From positions 194,660 through 258,659 of the forward strand of contig NZ_JBAPLU010000004.1 of assembly GCF_037083825.1 (NCBI RefSeq): a stretch of 64,000 nucleotides of DNA. Reading direction: 5' to 3'. The DNA is from Klenkia sesuvii (GTDB taxonomy: Bacteria > Actinomycetota > Actinomycetes > Mycobacteriales > Geodermatophilaceae). The notes below the pieces were generated by a model. That model ran no database searches and was not told the DNA's origin. It saw only the letters and a list, made by a program, of their open reading frames with translations. How positions within the stretch are numbered: the first letter of the stretch is position 1; every line of letters starts with the position of its first letter. Shown here piece after piece: positions 15,702 to 24,799 of this stretch. The translations under genes were made by a program, and so were the position numbers.

Positions 15702-18551
15702 TCAGCCGCTGACCGCGACGGCCACGACACCGCGGCGGACGCGTTCGACGGCGCTCCGCGCGGTGCGCGCCACCGCGCCGTCGGCGACCTTGGCCAGCTG
15801 GTCGAGCAGGTCGACCAGCTGCCGCGCCCACCGCACGAAGTCCCCGCCGGACAGCTCGACCCCTGCCTGCTCGGCGCCGGCCAGCACGCGGTCCAGCGTC
15901 TGGCCGTCGGCCCACCGGTGCGCGGCCCAGACGAAGCCGAGGTCGAGGTCGCGGCCGGGCCGCACGCCGTGGTCGAGCTCGACCCCGTGCAGGTCGGCGT
16001 GCACCCGGCGCATCGCGGCGAGCGCGGCGCTCACCGGCCCGGACGGCACGGGCGGTTGGCCAGGGCCGTCGCGGCGGGCCTCGAACACCAGCGCGGAGGC
16101 GCAGGCGGCCAGACCGGGGGCGTCGAGCCCGTCGAAGACACCGGCTCGCAGGCACTCGGCGGTCAACAGGTCGGCCTCGGACCAGATGCGGGACAGCTGC
16201 CGCCCGGCCGCGGTGACCACCGGCGCCTCTGTGGCCGGGTGCGGGCCCTCGCCGGCGGCGTCCGCTGCCGAGGGGGCGGCGGGCACCAGGTAGCCCAACT
16301 GCTCGAGGACGTCGCACGTGCGGTCGAACTGGCGCGTGAGGGAACCGGTGCGCTCGGCCATCTCGGCACGCACCCGCTCGGCGTCGCGCCGGGCGCGCAG
16401 CCAGGTGTGGGCGCTGCGCACGAGGTCCTCCCGGTCGGGCAGGGCGTGCACCGGGTGACGGCGCAGGGCGTGGCGGAGGTCCTCCAGCACCGGGTCGTCC
16501 TCGGCGCCCGAGCGCGTCCTGGTGCGGCGCGCCCCGAGCTCGTTCTCCCGGCGCGCCTCGCGCAGGACGGCCGCCAGCTCGCGCCGGGCGTGCGGGCTGC
16601 GGTGGTTGAAGTTCTTCGGCACCCGCACGCGGGCCAGGGCGTCGACCGGGCTCGGGAAGTCCAGCGGGCCCAGCCGCCCGGCCCACCGGTCCTCGGTCAG
16701 CACCAGGGGGCGAGGGTCGGCCAGCTCGTCGACCCCCGGGTCCAGGACGACGGCCAACCCCTGCCGCCGTCCGGACGGGACCCGGATCACGTCGCCGGTG
16801 CGCAACGCCAGCAGCGTCTCGGTGGCCTCCCGCCGCCGGCGGGCAGCGGTGTCGCGGGAGAGGGCCTTCTCGCGGTCGGAGATCTCGGCCCGCAATCGGG
16901 CGTAGCCGACGACGTCGCCCCGGTCTGCCGGCACGGCCGCCTCCAGCCGGGCCGCGTCCTCCTCGTTGCGGGACGCCTGGCGGGCCAGCCCGACCACCGA
17001 CCGGTCGGCCTGGAACTGGGCGAACGACGACGCCAGCAGCTCTCGCGCGCGCTCGCGGCCGTAGGAGCCGACCAGGTTGACGGCCATGTTGTAGCTGGGC
17101 CGGAACGAGGAGCGCAGGGGGTAGGTGCGCGTGCTGGCCAGGCCGGCGACGGTCGCCGGGTCGACGCCGGGTGACCAGACGACGGCGGCGTGCCCCTCGA
17201 CGTCGATGCCGCGGCGCCCCGCCCGACCGGTGAGCTGGGTGTACTCCCCCGGCGTGACGTCGACGTGGGCCTCGCCGTTCCACTTGGTGAGCTTCTCGAG
17301 GACCACGGTGCGGGCGGGCATGTTGATGCCCAGCGCCAAGGTCTCGGTGGCGAACACGGCCTTGACCAGCCCGCGCACGAAGCACTCCTCGACGGCCTCC
17401 TTGAACGCGGGGACCAGTCCGGCGTGGTGGGCCGCCAGCCCGGCGAGCAGGCCCTCGCGCCACTCCCAGAAGCCCAGCACCTGCAGGTCGGCCTCGTGCA
17501 GGGACCCGGTGTGCCGGTCGACCACCTCGGCGATGTCGGCCCGTTCCCCCTCGTCGGTGAGCCGCAGACCGGCGCGCAGGCACTGCTCGACCGCGGCGTC
17601 GCACCCCTTGCGGCTGAACACGAAGGTGATGGCCGGCAGCAGGCCGCCGGCGTCGAGGCGGGTGAGCACCTCGGCGCGGCCGGGTGGGGTCCAGCGCGGG
17701 CGGTGCTCGTAGCGGTCGCGGGTGCGACGGCTCGACCCGCCGTGCCAGGAGTCCAGCCGCCGCTCCTGCTCCTTGACGTAGCGCACCAGCTCCGGGTCGA
17801 CCACGGCCGCGCCGCGCTGCCGGGCCGACAGCTGCACGTCGCCGGCCAGGTGGGCCCCGGGACGCAGTGCGAACAGGTCGAACACGCGTCCGCCGACGAG
17901 CATGTGCTGCCACAGCGGGATGGGCCGCACCTCGCTGACCACCACCCGGGTGTCGCCGCGGACGGTGACCAGCCAGTCGGCGAACTCCTCGGCGTTGCTC
18001 ACCGTCGCCGACAGCGACACCAGGGCGACGTCGTCGGGCAGGTGGATGATCACCTCCTCCCACACCGCGCCGCGGAACCGGTCGGCCAGGTAGTGCACCT
18101 CGTCCATCACGACGTAGCCCAGCCCGCGCAGCGCCGGGGCGTCGGCGTAGAGCATGTTGCGCAGCACCTCGGTGGTCATGACCACGACAGGGGCATCGCC
18201 GTTGACCGCGTTGTCGCCGGTGAGCAGGCCCACCCGCTCGGGGCCGTACCGGTCGACCAGGTCGGCGAACTTCTGGTTGGACAGCGCCTTGATCGGCGTT
18301 GTGTAGAACGCCTTGCGCCCCTCCGACAGGGCCTTGTGGACGGCGAACTCGCCGACCACCGTCTTCCCGGCCCCGGTGGGTGCGCAGACCAGCACGCCTG
18401 ACCCGCCCTCGAGCGCCTCGCACGCCTCCTGCTGGAATGGATCGAGGGTGAAGCCGAGGTCGAGCACGAAGTCCGACAGCAGCGGGAAGCGGCCCCGGCG
18501 GCGCGAGGCCGCGTACCGCTCGGCAGGGCTGAGGTCCCCGGTGTCGAGCAT
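15702..18551 (-). CDS. helY: Ski2/HelY-type DEAD/DEAH box helicase
   Basis: 949 aa, close in design to mycobacterial HelY (Rv2092c). Q-motif region LDPFQQEAC, Walker A CAPTGAGKTVV, PIKALSNQK, Walker B VMDEVHYL (DEVH), SLSATVSN, and motif VI QLTGRAGRRGID are all present. An Mtr4/Ski2-like C-terminal region follows, including VKAVFATETLALGINMPART. Expected role: ATP-dependent unwinding of structured RNA or DNA. A longer upstream open frame reaching 19790 is shadow of the diacylglycerol kinase and tatC genes. TACGGT lies six bases before ATG 18551, with a PafBC-type box upstream. Confidence 0.92.
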   Translation of the reverse strand: MLDTGDLSPAERYAASRRRGRFPLLSDFVLDLGFTLDPFQQEACEALEGGSGVLVCAPTGAGKTVVGEFAVHKALSEGRKAFYTTPIKALSNQKFADLVDRYGPERVGLLTGDNAVNGDAPVVVMTTEVLRNMLYADAPALRGLGYVVMDEVHYLADRFRGAVWEEVIIHLPDDVALVSLSATVSNAEEFADWLVTVRGDTRVVVSEVRPIPLWQHMLVGGRVFDLFALRPGAHLAGDVQLSARQRGAAVVDPELVRYVKEQERRLDSWHGGSSRRTRDRYEHRPRWTPPGRAEVLTRLDAGGLLPAITFVFSRKGCDAAVEQCLRAGLRLTDEGERADIAEVVDRHTGSLHEADLQVLGFWEWREGLLAGLAAHHAGLVPAFKEAVEECFVRGLVKAVFATETLALGINMPARTVVLEKLTKWNGEAHVDVTPGEYTQLTGRAGRRGIDVEGHAAVVWSPGVDPATVAGLASTRTYPLRSSFRPSYNMAVNLVGSYGRERARELLASSFAQFQADRSVVGLARQASRNEEDAARLEAAVPADRGDVVGYARLRAEISDREKALSRDTAARRRREATETLLALRTGDVIRVPSGRRQGLAVVLDPGVDELADPRPLVLTEDRWAGRLGPLDFPSPVDALARVRVPKNFNHRSPHARRELAAVLREARRENELGARRTRTRSGAEDDPVLEDLRHALRRHPVHALPDREDLVRSAHTWLRARRDAERVRAEMAERTGSLTRQFDRTCDVLEQLGYLVPAAPSAADAAGEGPHPATEAPVVTAAGRQLSRIWSEADLLTAECLRAGVFDGLDAPGLAACASALVFEARRDGPGQPPVPSGPVSAALAAMRRVHADLHGVELDHGVRPGRDLDLGFVWAAHRWADGQTLDRVLAGAEQAGVELSGGDFVRWARQLVDLLDQLAKVADGAVARTARSAVERVRRGVVAVAVSG

Positions 18552-18557
18552 GCCCCC

Positions 18558-18580
18558 ACCGTAAGGCGGCCCACCGACAC
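18558..18580 (-). promoter_or_regulatory. PafBC-type (RecA-NDp) promoter of the helicase gene
   Basis: On the minus strand, GTGTCGGTG, then eight bases, then TACGGT, then six bases to the ATG. The known mycobacterial damage promoter is TTGTCRGTG-N8-TANNNT, so this matches 8 of 9 in the first box with exact spacing. pafBC itself lies 2.5 kb upstream. Confidence 0.72.
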
Positions 18581-18589
18581 GGCGCCGGG

Positions 18590-19489
18590 TCAGCGCCGGG
18601 CGCCGCCCAGCACCACGAGGGACGCCGGCACGACCGCCGCGCGCACCGGCACCGGCCCCACGAGCTCCCCGTCGGCCCAGGTGGTGAGCGGCTCGGCACT
18701 GTCGAGCCGCACCTCGCGGGCCCGCGCCACCTGCACCGCCGGGTGGTCGACGTGGGTGCCGCTGGCCAGCCGCGGCCGGGTGCGGACCAGCTCGCGGCGG
18801 CCGACGGGGCCCACCACGGTGACGTCGAGCAGCCCGTCGGCGGGGTCGGCCCCCGGGCAGATCCGCAGGCCGCCGCCGTAGAAGGGGGTGTTGCCGACGG
18901 CGACCAGCGTGACGTCGTGGTCGGTGGTGACCCCGTCGAGGGTCAGCTGCACCGTGCGGGGCCGCAGGCGGGCCAGCTCGAGGGCGATGGCCAGGTCGTA
19001 GCGACGCGGGCCGCGCGGCCAGCGCAGCCGGTTCACCCGGTCGCTCACCGCGGAGTCGAAGCCGCAGCACAGCACCGTCGCCCACCACCGGTCCCCCGCG
19101 GCCGAGGTGCTGCGCACGAGGTCCACCGACCGGCCGGTACCCGCCCCGAGGTCGGCGACCGCGGCGTCGGCCGCCGCGCGGGGGTCGGGCGGCACGCCCA
19201 GCGCGAGGGCCAGGTCGTTGCCGGTGCCCGCGGGCAGGACCGCGAGCGGGGTACCGCTGCCGGCCAGCCCCTGGACGGCCGCGTGCGCCACGCCGTCCCC
19301 GCCCAGCGCGGCCACGGCGTCGACCCGGTCGCGCACCCCGGCGACCGCGGCCTCGGCGACCGACCGGTCGGTGGCGACCAGCGGCTCGACCTCCACGCCG
19401 CCGGCCCGCAGCCGGTCGGTGACGGCCACGGCCACCGACCGGGCGCGGCCCCGGCCCGCCGCCGCGTTGACCAGCAGGGCGACGCGCAC
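18590..19489 (-). CDS. Diacylglycerol kinase family lipid kinase
   Basis: 299 aa. It has the catalytic-domain glycine motif ALGGDGVAHAAVQGLAG (GGDG) and the LPAGTGNDLALALG loop typical of the DagK/YegS family. The C-terminal beta domain includes NTPFYGGGLRICPGADPADG, where metal-binding acidic residues sit. It should phosphorylate diacylglycerol or a related lipid. GTG 19489 starts six bases after the tatC stop, so it belongs to the tat transcription unit. Confidence 0.87.
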   Translation of the reverse strand: MRVALLVNAAAGRGRARSVAVAVTDRLRAGGVEVEPLVATDRSVAEAAVAGVRDRVDAVAALGGDGVAHAAVQGLAGSGTPLAVLPAGTGNDLALALGVPPDPRAAADAAVADLGAGTGRSVDLVRSTSAAGDRWWATVLCCGFDSAVSDRVNRLRWPRGPRRYDLAIALELARLRPRTVQLTLDGVTTDHDVTLVAVGNTPFYGGGLRICPGADPADGLLDVTVVGPVGRRELVRTRPRLASGTHVDHPAVQVARAREVRLDSAEPLTTWADGELVGPVPVRAAVVPASLVVLGGARR

Positions 19490-19495
19490 CCCGGG

Positions 19496-20458
19496 TCAGC
19501 TGCCGCGGCGGGTCGCCGGGGAGCTGCCCGGCCCCGAGGAGGTGTCCAGCGCGGAGGGGTGGGTGCCGAGCGCGGAGGGGCGGGCGTCCAGGGGGGACGC
19601 CTCGTCGTCGTCGAGGTCGGCGTACCCGGCCGTGCCGTCGCGGCGGGCCCGGCGCCTGTCCACGACCCGCGCGATCTGGATGGCGACCTCGAACAGCACG
19701 CACATGGGCAGCGCCATGAGCAGCATGGTGAACGGGTCCTGGGTGGGTGTGATGAACGCGGCGAACACGATGGTGAGGAAGAAGATCCACCGGCGTGCCT
19801 TGGCCAGCGCGGCGTAGGACAGCACCCCGACCAGGTTGAGGGCGATGGCGATGAGCGGGAGCTCGAAGGAGACACCGAAAGCGAGCAGGATGGAGATGAC
19901 GAAGCCGATGTAGTCCTGGGCGGTGAGGGCGATGGCGACGTTGTCACCCGCCAGGCCCAGCAGCAAGGTCAGTCCGGCCTGGAGCGAGATGTAGGCCAGC
20001 GCAGCGCCGAGGGCGAACAGCGTGCTCGCAGCCGCGACGAAGCCGAGCCCGTAGCGCTTCTCGTTGGTCTTCAGACCGGGCGTCAGGAATGCCCAGATCT
20101 GCCAGAGCCAGAAGGGCGCGGACAGCACCACGCCGGCGATGAAGGCAATCTTCAAGCGGATCAGCGCACCGCCGAACACGTCGGTGACCAACAGCTTGCA
20201 ATCCCCCACGGTGCCGCCCGTGCCGAGTGCACGGTCGTCGGAGGGGATCGAGCAGTACGGCGCCCGGATGAACTGACCCAGGCCGTGGTCGTACCACCAG
20301 AAGGCGATCGCGGTGCCGATGAGGATGAACAGCAGGGCCACCGCGATGCGGTTGCGCAGCTCCCGCAGGTGCGCGATGAGCGTCATGGTGGCCGCTGCGT
20401 CGCGCGGCGGCCGCTTCCGGCGCCGCGGACGGGCCCAGCTCGTCCCGGTGGTGCTCAC
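19496..20458 (-). CDS. tatC: Sec-independent protein translocase TatC
   Basis: Six-helix membrane receptor of the twin-arginine translocase, which exports folded proteins. The N-terminal MTLIAHLRELRNR motif is diagnostic, and the periplasmic and cytoplasmic loops FLTPGLKTNEKRYG and FAAFITPTQDPFTM match the family. A 40-residue cytoplasmic tail (residues 280-320) contains short repeats such as PSALGTHPSALDT. GTG 20458 lies 19 bases after the tatA stop. Confidence 0.95.
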   Translation of the reverse strand: MSTTGTSWARPRRRKRPPRDAAATMTLIAHLRELRNRIAVALLFILIGTAIAFWWYDHGLGQFIRAPYCSIPSDDRALGTGGTVGDCKLLVTDVFGGALIRLKIAFIAGVVLSAPFWLWQIWAFLTPGLKTNEKRYGLGFVAAASTLFALGAALAYISLQAGLTLLLGLAGDNVAIALTAQDYIGFVISILLAFGVSFELPLIAIALNLVGVLSYAALAKARRWIFFLTIVFAAFITPTQDPFTMLLMALPMCVLFEVAIQIARVVDRRRARRDGTAGYADLDDDEASPLDARPSALGTHPSALDTSSGPGSSPATRRGS

Positions 20459-20477
20459 GCCCGGCGACCCGCCGGGA

Positions 20478-20810
20478 TCAGCGGGTGCCGTCGAGCGGGG
20501 TGCTGCCCGGGCGCGCGGCGTCGGCGCGCGCCCGCGCCTCGGCCGCGCGTGCCTCGGCCGCGCGGGCCTCGGCCTCGTAGTCCGGCTCGGCCGGCGTGGC
20601 CGCGGGGGCCACCGGCGGGGCCAGCTGGCCCCGGACCGTGGTGGCCTCGTCCTTGGCGCGGACGTCGTCGTCCTTCATGCCCTTCATCTCGCCCTTGAAG
20701 ATGCGCATCGAGCGGCCCAGCGACCGGGAGGCGTCGGGCAGCTTCTTGTAGCCGAACAGGAGCAGGACGGCCAGGATGATCAGGCCGATCTCGAGCGGGC
20801 CGAGGCTCAT
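20478..20810 (-). CDS. tatA: Sec-independent protein translocase TatA
   Basis: 110 aa. One N-terminal transmembrane helix (GPLEIGLIILAVLLLFG) runs into the amphipathic helix YKKLPDASRSLGRSMRIFK, the TatA hallmark. The long acidic/alanine-rich tail is variable. It forms the translocation pore with TatC, encoded directly downstream. SD-like GGAGG precedes the ATG. Confidence 0.95.
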   Translation of the reverse strand: MSLGPLEIGLIILAVLLLFGYKKLPDASRSLGRSMRIFKGEMKGMKDDDVRAKDEATTVRGQLAPPVAPAATPAEPDYEAEARAAEARAAEARARADAARPGSTPLDGTR

Positions 20811-20847
20811 CGGGTCCTCCGGAGGGTCGGGTGGGGCGGTGACCAGG

Positions 20848-21048
20848 CTACGCGTCGGCGCCGGGCCGGCGGCTCTCCGCCGCCGTGGCGAGCGCCGCCT
20901 GCAGCTGCGTGGCGACCGGGACGACCTCGTCCTGGAGGGCCGTCATCTCGCGGGTCAGCCGGCCCAGCGCGCCGACGAGCGCGTAGCCGAGGGCCCCCAG
21001 GACGACGAGGGCCAGCAGCACGACGACGCCGAGCACGATGAGCAGCAC
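20848..21048 (-). CDS. Small single-helix membrane protein
   Basis: 66 aa: a strongly hydrophobic N-terminal helix (about residues 2-26), then an amphipathic segment RLTREMTALQDEVVPVATQLQAAL that could be a short coiled coil. No family recognised. It lies between pafC and tatA. GTG 21048 has TAGGGT six bases upstream. It may assist Tat or be unrelated. Confidence 0.65.
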   Translation of the reverse strand: MLLIVLGVVVLLALVVLGALGYALVGALGRLTREMTALQDEVVPVATQLQAALATAAESRRPGADA

Positions 21049-21054
21049 ACGGCG

Positions 21055-21060
21055 ACCCTA
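21055..21060 (-). promoter_or_regulatory. Leaderless -10 of the small membrane protein gene
   Basis: TAGGGT on the minus strand, six bases before GTG 21048. It may drive the downstream tatA and tatC genes as well. Confidence 0.55.
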
Positions 21061-21098
21061 GCCGCCTGCACCGACGGACCGGCCCGGACCGGCCTGCC

Positions 21099-22061
21099 TC
21101 AGGCGGTGTACCGGGCGAGCGCGGCGCGGGCCGCGGCCGCGATCTCCTCGGCCAGCTCGGGTGGGTCCTCGACCTGGGCGGCCCCGCCGAGGGAGGCGAC
21201 CAGCCGCCGCGCCCAGCCGGGGTCGGCGGTGCGGACGTCGACGACCAGTCCGCCGGGCGGGTCCTCGACCGGCACCGACTGTTCCACCGGGTAGTAGTCG
21301 GCGACCCAGCGGGCACTGCGGTCCAGCCGCAGCCGGACCAGCGGCTGGTCCTCCCCCGGCTGGTACAGGCCGTCGTCGAGGTCTCGCGGCCGGGCCTGCT
21401 CGGGCGGGGCGGCGGCCTCGTCGAGCACGGTGAGGTCGTCGATGCGGTCCAGCCGGAACAGCCGGGTGCCCTCGACCCGCCGGCACCAGGCCTCGAGGTA
21501 CCAGTGGCCCTCGACGAGCAGCAACCGCATCGGGTGGACGGTGCGCTCGGTGCGCTCGTCGCGGCTGGGCACGTAGTAGTGCAGGTGCAGGGCGCGACCG
21601 GTCTCCAGTGCTCGCCGGACGACGGCCAGGACCTGCTCGCGGGCGTCGATCGACACCGACACCGCCCCGGCCAGGTCCACCGGCTCGCCGGCCGCGGCCG
21701 AGACCTTGACCAGCGCCCTGCTGACCGCGTCGGTCTCGGCCAGCCCGGGCAGGTCGAGCAGCGCACGCAGCGCCACCACGAGCGCGACGGCCTCGTCGGT
21801 GGCCAACCGGAGCGGCCGGGCCAGCCCGGCGGTGTCGGTGACCCGCACCCGGTCGCCCTCGAACGACAGGTCCACCAGGTCCCCGGGTCCGTGGCCGGGC
21901 AACCCGCACACCCACAAGAGCTCGAGGTCCTTCTGCAGCTGGCCCTCGGAGATGCCGAAGTCGCGCGCCGCGTCGGCCAGCCGCACCCCACCGGGGCGGG
22001 CCTCCAGGTAGGGCACCAGGGCGAGCAGGCGGGTCATCCGGTCGGTGGTCGGTGCGCTCAT
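21099..22061 (-). CDS. pafC: WYL-domain transcriptional regulator PafC
   Basis: 320 aa. N-terminal winged helix (TRLLALVPYLEARPGGVRLADAARDFGIS), then a WYL domain (about residues 140-215) with the HPMRLLLVEGHWYLEAWC block, then the WCX C-terminal extension. PafC forms a heterodimer with PafB that activates DNA-damage genes independently of LexA, probably after binding single-stranded nucleic acid. ATG 22061 overlaps the pafB stop (ATGA). Confidence 0.92.
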   Translation of the reverse strand: MSAPTTDRMTRLLALVPYLEARPGGVRLADAARDFGISEGQLQKDLELLWVCGLPGHGPGDLVDLSFEGDRVRVTDTAGLARPLRLATDEAVALVVALRALLDLPGLAETDAVSRALVKVSAAAGEPVDLAGAVSVSIDAREQVLAVVRRALETGRALHLHYYVPSRDERTERTVHPMRLLLVEGHWYLEAWCRRVEGTRLFRLDRIDDLTVLDEAAAPPEQARPRDLDDGLYQPGEDQPLVRLRLDRSARWVADYYPVEQSVPVEDPPGGLVVDVRTADPGWARRLVASLGGAAQVEDPPELAEEIAAAARAALARYTA

Positions 22062-23020
22062 CGGGTGCCGGCCAGGCGGGTGAGCCGCTCGACGACCGCT
22101 GCCCGCAGCTCCGGGGGGCTCTCCACCAGCACGTCGGGCCCGTGGGCGGCGACCTCGTCGGCCAGCGCCCAGGGCTCGGTCGTGCGGATCTCCAGCCGGT
22201 CGTCCCCGGCGGCGTCGGTGCCGAGGGCGGTCGCCCGCCGGCGCAGCCCCACCGCGGTGCCCGGACGGGCGGTCAGGACGACGACGTGCTCGGGACGACC
22301 CACCTGCCGCGCCACGACGGCGGCGAGGTCGACGTCGGGGGGTGGCGTGAACGCGCCGGGCGGCCCGCTGGCACGGGGGGTGCCGGTGACCCGGGACAGC
22401 CGGAACACCCGGGTGGCGCCGCGGTCGAGGTCGTGGCCGACGAGGTACCAGCGGCCGTGCCAGGACACCACGCCCCACGGCTGCACCCGACGCCTGGCGC
22501 CGGCGTCCTCGTCGGGGCGGGTGTAGGTGAAGGTGAGCAGGCGACGGTCGCGGGCGGCGGTGTAGCAGGCGTCGAAGGCCGGTTCACCGGCGTCCAGTCG
22601 TGGTTGCAGCGGCAGGGCGGCGTCCACGTCCACGCCGGCGGCCCGCAGCTTGACCAGCGCACCCTGCGCGGCCCCACCGAGCTGGGCGGACTGCCACAGG
22701 CGCAGCGCCAGGCCCACGGCGGCCGCCTCGTCGCCGGTGAGGGTGATCTCGGGGAGCTCGTAGGCCGAGCGGGCGATGCGGTAGCCCTCGTCGGGGTCGA
22801 ACATGCTGGTGCGGCCGGTCTCCAGCGGGACCCCGAGCTCGCGCAGGTCGGACTTGTCGCGCTCGAACATGCGCTTGAAGGCCTCGTCGGCGCGCTCGGT
22901 GCCGTCGGCGGGCTCGTAGCCGGGCACGGTGACCCGGATGCGCTCGGCGGTGACGAACTGGCGGGTCCCCAGGAGGGCGAAGACGAGGTTGACCAGTCTC
23001 TCCGCACGCTTGGCCGACAC
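22058..23020 (-). CDS. pafB: WYL-domain transcriptional regulator PafB
   Basis: 320 aa. Helix-turn-helix near the N-terminus (KRAERLVNLVFALLGTRQFVTAERI) and a WYL domain with RRRVQPWGVVSWHGRWYLVGHD, then a C-terminal extension. Partner of PafC. GTG 23020 is preceded at seven bases by a TAGCCT -10, so translation is probably leaderless. Its promoter is back to back with that of the DUF3866 gene within 36 bp. In mycobacteria pafABC form one operon; here pafB has its own promoter. Confidence 0.92.
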   Translation of the reverse strand: MSAKRAERLVNLVFALLGTRQFVTAERIRVTVPGYEPADGTERADEAFKRMFERDKSDLRELGVPLETGRTSMFDPDEGYRIARSAYELPEITLTGDEAAAVGLALRLWQSAQLGGAAQGALVKLRAAGVDVDAALPLQPRLDAGEPAFDACYTAARDRRLLTFTYTRPDEDAGARRRVQPWGVVSWHGRWYLVGHDLDRGATRVFRLSRVTGTPRASGPPGAFTPPPDVDLAAVVARQVGRPEHVVVLTARPGTAVGLRRRATALGTDAAGDDRLEIRTTEPWALADEVAAHGPDVLVESPPELRAAVVERLTRLAGTR

Positions 23021-23027
23021 GGCTCCC

Positions 23028-23049
23028 AGGCTAGTGCGTCGCCTAGGTT
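23028..23049. promoter_or_regulatory. Divergent leaderless promoters (pafB / DUF3866)
   Basis: Minus strand TAGCCT (23028-23033) is seven bases before the pafB GTG. Plus strand TAGGTT (23044-23049) is seven bases before the DUF3866 GTG. Only ten bases separate the two -10 boxes, so the promoters must compete for polymerase. Confidence 0.68.
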
Positions 23050-23056
23050 GGGTCGG

Positions 23057-24145
23057 GTGAGTGCACAGGTCCCCGAGTCCCGGATCCGCTGGCGGCGCGG
23101 GACGGTGACCGCCCTGGGTCGCACGTGGCGCGACTCCGTGGAGCTCGAGGTCGAGGTGCCCGGGGACGGTGCCCTGCGGGCGCTGGCCCACCCGTCGGTC
23201 GTGGGCACCCCCGAGGTGGGCGACGCCGTGCTGCTCAACACGACGGCCTGGGCGCAGCGGTTGGGGACGGGGGGCTACGCGCTGGTGGTGGCGTTCCCGG
23301 ACCGGCTGCCGCCGGACCCCCGCGGCCCCGGGCACCTGGTCAAGGGCCGCTACACCGGCCTGCAGGTGACCGTGCAGGGGGTCGACGAGCAGGAGACCCC
23401 GCACCACGCCGTCATCGCCGAGGCCGAGGACCTGGGCGGCATGCCGGTGGTGGTGGCCGACCTGCACTCCGCGCTGCCGGCGGTGCTGGCCGGCGTGCGT
23501 GCCGACGGCCCGGCCCTGCGGGTGGCCTACGTGATGACCGACGGCGGGGCGCTCCCGGCGGCCTTCTCGCGCACCCTCGACGGCCTGGCCGACCAGCTGG
23601 CCGGGGTGGTGACGGTCGGCCAGGCGTTCGGCGGGGACCTCGAGGCGGTCACGGTGCACACCGGTCTGCTGGCCGCGCGGCACGTGCTCTCCGCCGACGT
23701 GGCCGTGGTCGCGCAGGGCCCGGGCAACCTGGGCACCGGGACGCCGTGGGGCTTCTCGGGGGTGGCCGCGGGCGAGGCGTGCAACGCCGCGCACGTCCTC
23801 GGTGGGCGGGCCGTCGGCGCGCTGCGGATCTCCGACGCCGACCCGCGCCCCCGGCACCGCGGGGTGTCCCACCACTCCCTGACCGCGTTCGGCCGGGTGG
23901 CGCTGGGCGGGGTGGTGCTGCCGGTGCCGGCGGAGCTGCCCGACGAGCTCGAGCGCCAGGTCGCGGAGGACCTCGCCGGCCAACCTGACCGCAACCCTGT
24001 GGTCGAGGTCGAGGTCGAGGGTTTGGACGACGCCCTGCGGGCACTGCCCGTGGGCCTGTCGACGATGGGCCGCGGGCTGGACGCCGACCACGCCTACTTC
24101 CTGGCCGCAGCCTGCGCCGGGAGGTACGCCGCGTCGCTGGTCTGA
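23057..24145 (+). CDS. DUF3866 family protein
   Basis: 362 aa, a family usually found beside proteasome genes in actinobacteria. Conserved parts include VGDAVLLNTTAWAQRLGTGG, HLVKGRYTGLQVTVQ, VMTDGGALPAAFSRTL, AQGPGNLGTGTPWGFSG and RHRGVSHHSLTAFGRVALGG. The GPGNxGTGT loop and late histidines look like an enzyme active site, but no reaction is known. Leaderless GTG start. The 3' end overlaps the convergent hypothetical gene by 52 bp. Confidence 0.85.
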   Translation: MSAQVPESRIRWRRGTVTALGRTWRDSVELEVEVPGDGALRALAHPSVVGTPEVGDAVLLNTTAWAQRLGTGGYALVVAFPDRLPPDPRGPGHLVKGRYTGLQVTVQGVDEQETPHHAVIAEAEDLGGMPVVVADLHSALPAVLAGVRADGPALRVAYVMTDGGALPAAFSRTLDGLADQLAGVVTVGQAFGGDLEAVTVHTGLLAARHVLSADVAVVAQGPGNLGTGTPWGFSGVAAGEACNAAHVLGGRAVGALRISDADPRPRHRGVSHHSLTAFGRVALGGVVLPVPAELPDELERQVAEDLAGQPDRNPVVEVEVEGLDDALRALPVGLSTMGRGLDADHAYFLAAACAGRYAASLV

Positions 24146-24789
24146 CCGGACCCCCGGCCGGTCCTCGGGGCTGCGGCCCCGCTCCGGCTCAGACCGAGCG
24201 CCACCGGTCGGGCGGGTCCTCCCCCGGTGCGCACCCAGTCGGTCGGGTCACCCGACTCGACGACGTCGGTCAGCCACCACGTGGTGTCGGGGTCCCATCC
24301 GGTGAGGACCGTCGCCGCCCGGGTGCCCGTGACGTCCAGGGGCCGACCGGCGAGGGCCAGCCACGCACCGACGGGCACGTGCACGGCATCCACCTCGGCG
24401 GCGACCGAACCCCAGTCGGGCAGGAGCCAGTCCCCCACCCGGCCGGTGCACCGGAACCAGTCGTGCCGGCAGGACGCGGTGACGTCTAGCGGGTGCCGGG
24501 CGACCAGCGCCGTCCAGTCGATGGCGCCGCGGATCTCCAGCACCCGCGCCCCGGGTCGGACCTGCACGGGCCAGGTCCTGGCTGCCGGCCACCCCACCTC
24601 GTCCTCGACCAGGTCCGCGGAGACCCAGTGGTCGCGGACCGAACCCATGGCGGTGGCCAGCGCGGACCACTGGTCGGCCCGCGGGCGCGAGGGCCAGGAC
24701 CAGCCCTGCCCGCCGAACGCCAGCGCCAGGCACACGCGGCGACCCCGCGGACCGTCCAGCAGGTCGCTGACGCGGACGTCGATCACCAC
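24094..24789 (-). CDS. Hypothetical protein downstream of pafA
   Basis: 231 aa, no family recognised. It is tryptophan-rich (many W from residue 28 on) with motifs such as GVGDWLLP and LTGWDPDTTWWLTDVV. The last 35 residues are low-complexity because they overlap the DUF3866 3' end. It begins about 11 bases after the pafA stop, so it is likely co-transcribed with pafA. GTG 24789 and 24786 are both possible starts. Confidence 0.6.
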   Translation of the reverse strand: MVIDVRVSDLLDGPRGRRVCLALAFGGQGWSWPSRPRADQWSALATAMGSVRDHWVSADLVEDEVGWPAARTWPVQVRPGARVLEIRGAIDWTALVARHPLDVTASCRHDWFRCTGRVGDWLLPDWGSVAAEVDAVHVPVGAWLALAGRPLDVTGTRAATVLTGWDPDTTWWLTDVVESGDPTDWVRTGGGPARPVALGLSRSGAAAPRTGRGSGQTSDAAYLPAQAAARK

Positions 24790-24799
24790 CGGCCTCGCC

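Noticed and set aside
15702..19790. One continuous minus-strand frame spanning the helicase, diacylglycerol kinase and part of tatC
   Set aside because: Helicase similarity begins at ATG 18551, with a promoter directly before it. The rest is a shadow of two well-recognised genes.
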